Assembly: GCA_937121005.1 (NCBI GenBank)
Contig: CAKZKB010000158.1
Coordinates: 1 to 17,806, forward strand
Length of the DNA stretch: 17,806 nucleotides
Direction of reading: 5' to 3'
Origin: an uncultured cyanobacterium
Lineage (GTDB): Bacteria; Cyanobacteriota; Cyanobacteriia; Cyanobacteriales; Geitlerinemataceae
This document shows positions 14,895 to 17,806 of this stretch, in pieces. Numbering within the stretch: position 1 is the first letter of the stretch; every line of letters starts with the position of its first letter. The translations under genes and the position numbers were made by a program. The notes below the pieces were generated by a model. That model was given only the letters and a program-made list of their open reading frames with translations. It searched no databases and was not told the DNA's origin.

Positions 14895-15602
14895 ATGCAG
14901 CCAGAATCGATCTTAATAGTTTCAGGAAGTCCAGCAACGGCTGCAACGGCAGCCGTTTTATCCGTGCTGCTCGATATTCCCCAACAAGCGATCGCGCCAG
15001 AGTCGATTTCCAAATCTCTCAAACTTCCCCGACGATCGCTCCTCATTCTAACCGAAACTCAACTCAACCATCTCGCCGCCTTGCGATCGTCCAAATTTGC
15101 CGGAGCCGTCCTCGTTCTATGCTACACTCCTTTTAATACAGTGAAAGCCAAACACCGAATTTTGCGGTGGGGAAAAGGATCCCACGATGGCTGCGATTTT
15201 CCTTGGCAACTGACCGATATTTTAACCAAAGCTGCGGCGCTCGTGCCAATGGAACCAGAAAATTTAAAGATGCTGAGAAACGAACTAAAAGCACCCGTTC
15301 GCTGGTTTCAGCAGCGCCTTCAACCGCGACTGCGGCGAATGCAGCAAGCTAAAGGAAACTGCGATCGCGATCTCGAAGCGATCGTCGAACTCACCGCACA
15401 ACTGCGAGACAAAACTCCCGTCACCTTTCATGCAATTGTCGAAATTGACGGCGATCGCGCTCAACTTCAGCAACACCTCAACACCGCGATCGCGCAGTTG
15501 AGTCAAAATGGAACTCGAGACAGCACCGCGATCGATAAATTAGCAAAAACTTTCGAGACGTGGCGCGATCTCGTTTCGGCAACGGGAGAAAGTTCGATCT
15601 AG
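14895..15602 (+). CDS. Pseudo-receiver protein A2
   Basis: This 235-residue protein is the paralogue of the 13331 product. Matching blocks are SILIVSGSPATAATAAVLS (strand 1 and helix 1), RRSLLILTETQL (acceptor strand), KFAGAVLVLCY, GCDFPWQLTDIL and LRNELKAPVRWF. The acceptor Asp is replaced (TET at 53-55) and the receiver Lys is missing, so this is probably a non-phosphorylated receiver fold. The helical C-terminus (about 120-235) could mediate dimerisation. ATG 14895 comes two bases after the stop of B1 without its own ribosome binding site, so translation is probably coupled. The gene is rich in HIP1 sites, in contrast to B1 and to the 3' half of A1. No membrane segment. Function unknown. 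Confidence 0.6.
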   Translation: MQPESILIVSGSPATAATAAVLSVLLDIPQQAIAPESISKSLKLPRRSLLILTETQLNHLAALRSSKFAGAVLVLCYTPFNTVKAKHRILRWGKGSHDGCDFPWQLTDILTKAAALVPMEPENLKMLRNELKAPVRWFQQRLQPRLRRMQQAKGNCDRDLEAIVELTAQLRDKTPVTFHAIVEIDGDRAQLQQHLNTAIAQLSQNGTRDSTAIDKLAKTFETWRDLVSATGESSI

Positions 15603-15646
15603 CTTTGCAAGTAAAATTGCTTTGAACAAATAGGAGGTTAACCCTT

Positions 15647-16756
15647 ATGACTCAAACCAGTATTCTTATTCTCGATGACGACGAAAAGTGGTTAGCGTTG
15701 CACGAACGGCGACTTACTCAAGCTGATTTGTCTTATTTTGCAACCCAAGAAGCAGGAAAAGCGATCGACTGGGGAAAGTCTAAGGAAGCCATTAAATTTG
15801 CTTTAATTGACGAGATTTTATACGTTCCCCCCATTCCTCTCAATGAAGAAGAAGGCGAACTGCAACGCTGGCAAGGATCGGGGGTAATTCGAGAGATTAC
15901 AAATCTGCGATCGGATATTCAATTTATTGTGGTCACTTCCGCACCGCAAAAACGAAGCGACGGCGATAATTTGCTCTTCAGTAAAGAAACAGCAAAACTG
16001 CGACGACAGCGAGGCGTTATCGATGTCGTTCACAAGCATAACATCGATATGGATCCCGATGCTGAATACGAATGGATTCTCGAACTAATAGAGCGATCGT
16101 CCTCTCCTTCTACGTCGGATAATATTAAACCTCGCGTTCTCGTTGGGTTAGGATTTGATAAAGAAACATTCGCTGCTATGCAAGAACAGACGGGACGGAA
16201 AAAGTCGTCTCGGTTGCCACTCTCTGTTATGTTTAAATCCTATGAGGTGTATGATGTGAGTGGTAAAATTAAGACAATCGGTAATTTATTGCAACGAGCA
16301 ACCGAAAAGCGCATCTTTATCGAAGCACCGGGGTCGAAAAAACTCGATCGCACTCGTATCAGTTCCACCTCTCAATCGTTCCAAATTCTAGAGTTTCTAG
16401 CGACGCGATCGGAACTCGGAAAAGACATTCTCATTCGAGAAAAAGACTACGACTATCAACCCCGACAATCGAGCCACGATGATATCGATACGAGTGTGGA
16501 TCCGCATTCGATCCAAGACTTCGCTTTCGATTACGGCGAAGGGAAAAAACAGTTGCGATCGGGAGTTCAAATTGAGAGCCGCAAGCGATCGACTTCGCGA
16601 CTCAAAACTGCCATCCATCGCCTTAAGAAAAGCCTAGCCACAGCCAACGTCGGCGCTCCCAAAACGCTCTTTACTGCCGAACACGGAGCCTATCGCCCGA
16701 GTTTCGAGATTGGCATTATCCTCTATCCAATTAAGGCAAAGTCTCGGCGAAGTTAG
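15647..16756 (+). CDS. Response regulator B2: receiver plus OmpR-like winged helix
   Basis: This 369-residue protein has an N-terminal receiver domain (about 1-150) with the full canonical set: Asp10-Asp12 in LILDDDE, acceptor Asp55 in FALIDEIL, Thr97 in FIVVTS and Lys130 in VVHKHN. It shares with B1 the insertion after the acceptor (YVPPIPLNEEEGEL). After a linker, residues about 243-353 resemble an OmpR/PhoB winged-helix DNA-binding domain: SFQILEFLATRSELGKDILI as the first part, then LKTAIHRLKKSLA as a recognition-type helix and TAEHGAYRPSF as the wing, like the TVRGVGYR of the family. An acidic stretch (about 270-310) splits the two parts. A strong TAGGAGGT precedes ATG 15647. It is the likely transcriptional output of the cluster. 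The winged-helix call is by pattern and needs profile confirmation. Confidence 0.7.
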   Translation: MTQTSILILDDDEKWLALHERRLTQADLSYFATQEAGKAIDWGKSKEAIKFALIDEILYVPPIPLNEEEGELQRWQGSGVIREITNLRSDIQFIVVTSAPQKRSDGDNLLFSKETAKLRRQRGVIDVVHKHNIDMDPDAEYEWILELIERSSSPSTSDNIKPRVLVGLGFDKETFAAMQEQTGRKKSSRLPLSVMFKSYEVYDVSGKIKTIGNLLQRATEKRIFIEAPGSKKLDRTRISSTSQSFQILEFLATRSELGKDILIREKDYDYQPRQSSHDDIDTSVDPHSIQDFAFDYGEGKKQLRSGVQIESRKRSTSRLKTAIHRLKKSLATANVGAPKTLFTAEHGAYRPSFEIGIILYPIKAKSRRS

Positions 16757-16757
16757 A

Positions 16758-16786
16758 GTAGGGGCGATTCGCGAATCCCCCCCTAC
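16758..16786. repeat. 29-base palindrome GTAGGGG...CCCCTAC, possible terminator
   Basis: The arms GTAGGGG and CCCCTAC enclose a GATTCGCGAATC centre, with only one arm-length irregularity. It starts two bases after the stop codon of the B2 gene. Palindromes starting GTAGGGGCGA are a common dispersed repeat type in cyanobacterial genomes. The strong hairpin could end transcription, but no T-run follows. Confidence 0.5.
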
Positions 16787-16836
16787 TACATTATTGTATC
16801 TGTTGCATGACCATTAAAAAATAGTATAAATTTCGG

Positions 16837-16865
16837 ATGACAAAACTCAAAAACTGTGTTAGTAT
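16837..16865 (+). promoter_or_regulatory. Candidate sigma70-type promoter
   Basis: ATGACA (16837-16842) and TAGTAT (16860-16865) are separated by exactly 17 bases, fitting -35 and -10 elements. No gene begins within 400 bases, so the transcript would have a long leader or be a small RNA. Support is by pattern only. Confidence 0.3.
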
Positions 16866-16903
16866 AGCTCCTGCGCTACACGAGTTGTTGGGACGATCGT
16901 CCC

Positions 16904-16920
16904 TTGTAACGAAGTTTCAA
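16904..16920. promoter_or_regulatory. 17-bp palindrome TTGTAAC-GAA-GTTTCAA
   Basis: This copy has the same 7-3-7 plan with one mismatched pair. It lies about 40 bases downstream of the candidate -10 element, so a bound protein could block transcription. Confidence 0.35.
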
Positions 16921-16978
16921 ACGGCATCGAAACGAATGCTAACTGCTCGAAAACGCTTTCCCAACTGATGTTTCTCCA

Positions 16979-17007
16979 TTGACGATCGCCCGGCGATCGA
17001 CCGTCAA
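16979..17007. repeat. Bulged inverted repeat
   Basis: TTGACGATCGCC pairs with GGCGAT and CGTCAA, separated by a four-base bulge CGAC. The result is a 12-bp stem built partly from HIP1-like sequence. There is no T-run after it. Confidence 0.35.
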
Positions 17008-17182
17008 GCCACTACCATTGTAACCTGTTCGGGGAAATATAGAACCGTCCTCCAGTGTTACAAACTTTGATTGCGTGTTACAACCTTGCTATCCTTCGGT
17101 TAGATCGTTCTGGAAAAGCGCGATCGAGTTGAATTTTAGTCGGCCTGCATCTTTCCCATTTTTTGAGGCGATCGCGACTAGG

Positions 17183-17195
17183 GTAACTGCGTTAC
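17183..17195. promoter_or_regulatory. Palindrome GTAAC-TGC-GTTAC
   Basis: The core arms of the recurrent motif are perfect here, but the outer two bases on each side differ. It lies 113 bases before the small exported-peptide gene. Confidence 0.35.
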
Positions 17196-17272
17196 GGATT
17201 CGCAAGTCACTACAACTTAGTCTCTACGGTAGTCCTGGACTTTCGCACGGTCTCAACACTCTTCGGTGAAAC

Positions 17273-17305
17273 CTCTTTCCTGAATAGATGACTTCAGAGA
17301 AAGAG
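17273..17305 (+). promoter_or_regulatory. Hairpin next to the start codon, possible translational switch
   Basis: CTCTTTCCTGAA (17273-17284) pairs with TTCAG (17293-17297) and GAAAGAG (17299-17305), leaving one bulged A and an 8-base loop. This gives a 12-bp stem. The 3' arm holds the purine-rich stretch AGAGAAAGAG that would serve as ribosome binding site for ATG 17308, so folding would mask it. Confidence 0.45.
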
Positions 17306-17307
17306 AA

Positions 17308-17484
17308 ATGAAAATTCAAAAACGTGCTTTATTCCCCCGCAAACTCGATCGCCTGGTTGCTGTTGTCGCTCTCAGTTTCGCCTTGATGGGAAGCAGTGGA
17401 AATACTGAGAAGGAAACGTGCAGCCCGTCCGATGGAGACATCAACTGCCCCCGCGTTCGAGCATTGGTTCGCAAACCCTGGTAG
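17308..17484 (+). CDS. Small putative exported peptide (58 aa)
   Basis: The short frame encodes 58 residues with a basic start (MKIQKRALFPRKLDR) followed by the hydrophobic LVAVVALSFALMG, which looks like a signal peptide or an anchor. The remainder, SSGNTEKETCSPSDGDINC onward, has two Cys. No family is recognised. A purine-rich stretch directly precedes the ATG and lies within a hairpin. After the stop, another frame reads GSQTLVVVVRERKRSIRSGD and ends at a TGA (17571-17573), so the gene may originally have been about 88 residues and be broken by a one-base indel. The next gene starts 104 bases later. Confidence is limited by the small size. Confidence 0.4.
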   Translation: MKIQKRALFPRKLDRLVAVVALSFALMGSSGNTEKETCSPSDGDINCPRVRALVRKPW

Positions 17485-17588
17485 TCGTGGTGCGGGAGCG
17501 AAAACGATCGATTCGTTCCGGCGATCGCGTGGAAATGGACGTACAAGGGTTCAAAATGAGAGATAACCGTTGAGCGCGATCGCCTGCC

Positions 17589-17806
17589 ATGACTTCCCTC
17601 GCTCCCGTCTTCGAGACCTGCCAACCCCGTCACGAACTACTAGACGGCGTATTGAAAGAAGATATTTTTGCCGCCAAAATCCGCCCAGTCGTAGAAGGGA
17701 AAGCCCCAGAGGTGTACCAAAACGCCGATCGCTTTTTTGCCAACACCTTTCCCACAGACGGCATCTCGACCTTAATCCGAGAAGTCTTCGGCCGCTTGTG
17801 CCGCCG
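17589..17806 (+). CDS. DUF499-type ATPase, N-terminal part, cut by window edge
   Basis: The 72 codons present encode a start resembling DUF499 proteins: FETCQPRHELLDGVLKEDIF, then a region with VEGKAPEVYQNADRFF, then TFPTDGISTLIREVFGRL. In the family this segment precedes the Walker A motif of a large P-loop ATPase of about 1000 residues, which would lie beyond the right edge. DUF499 ATPases are often found with DUF1156 methylases and helicases in phage-defence loci. ATG 17589 is the only start, since a TGA at 17571-17573 closes the frame upstream; no strong ribosome binding site is seen. The identification depends on a short stretch but is specific in pattern. The catalytic motifs cannot be checked here. 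Confidence 0.65.
   Translation, partial: MTSLAPVFETCQPRHELLDGVLKEDIFAAKIRPVVEGKAPEVYQNADRFFANTFPTDGISTLIREVFGRLCR

Larger units (their letters stand above)
16757..17307. other. Long non-coding region (551 bases)
   Basis: No convincing gene is present. The region contains a 29-base palindrome (16758-16786), a promoter-like pair (16837-16865), a 17-bp palindrome (16904-16920), a bulged hairpin (16979-17007), a half-site TTGTAAC (17018-17024), two GTGTTACAA copies 20 bases apart (17055 and 17075), another palindrome (17183-17195) and a hairpin before the next start codon. It reads as a dense control region or as a place for an unannotated small RNA. Confidence 0.5.

Noticed and set aside
16757..17307. 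CRISPR array or tRNA gene in the long gap
   Set aside because: The repeats are palindromic and irregularly spaced with no unique-spacer pattern, and no cloverleaf-like sequence was seen.

Overview
The window comes from a cyanobacterium. The HIP1 octamer GCGATCGC and its variants are scattered through most genes, and the protein families and codon use fit. Genus cannot be told from this sequence. Every gene I support lies on the + strand.

Layout. (1) 1-1480: left edge with transposon debris, the 3' part of an IS66-family transposase abutting a decayed fragment of a second, IS1634-like transposase. (2) 1539-1904: a small OB-fold (NfeD C-terminal-like) protein. (3) 1946-8495: a complete branched-chain/hydrophobic amino-acid-type ABC importer. 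It has a LivH-like permease, a LivM-like permease, a single polypeptide carrying both ATPase domains (LivG-LivF fusion) and a LivK-like lipoprotein binding protein. A PD-(D/E)XK nuclease-like gene and a class I methyltransferase with an NPPY motif are embedded in the same run of genes. (4) 8731-16756: an eight-gene co-oriented cluster that looks like a strongly divergent two-component or phosphorelay system. It holds a degenerate histidine-kinase-like protein, a receiver protein with a large unknown C-terminal region, a pseudo-receiver protein with a Trp-rich helical module, a free-standing copy of that module, and then a duplicated gene pair A1-B1-A2-B2. A is a pseudo-receiver without the phospho-acceptor Asp. 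B is a receiver; B1 has a membrane anchor and B2 has an OmpR-like winged-helix tail. (5) 16757-17806: a non-coding stretch rich in palindromes, a small exported peptide whose start codon sits directly behind a hairpin, and the start of a DUF499-type ATPase gene cut by the window edge, a family often found in phage-defence loci.

Working model (inference). The importer and the signalling cluster are separate transcription units. In the cluster, the kinase-like protein would talk to one or more real receivers (B2 keeps all canonical residues; B1 and the 10458 gene keep most), with Asp-less receivers acting as binding partners, and B2 giving the transcriptional output. A 17-bp palindrome TTGTAAC-N3-GTTACAA recurs in several intergenic gaps and is a candidate shared operator or dispersed repeat. 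I do not recognise the cluster as a named system.
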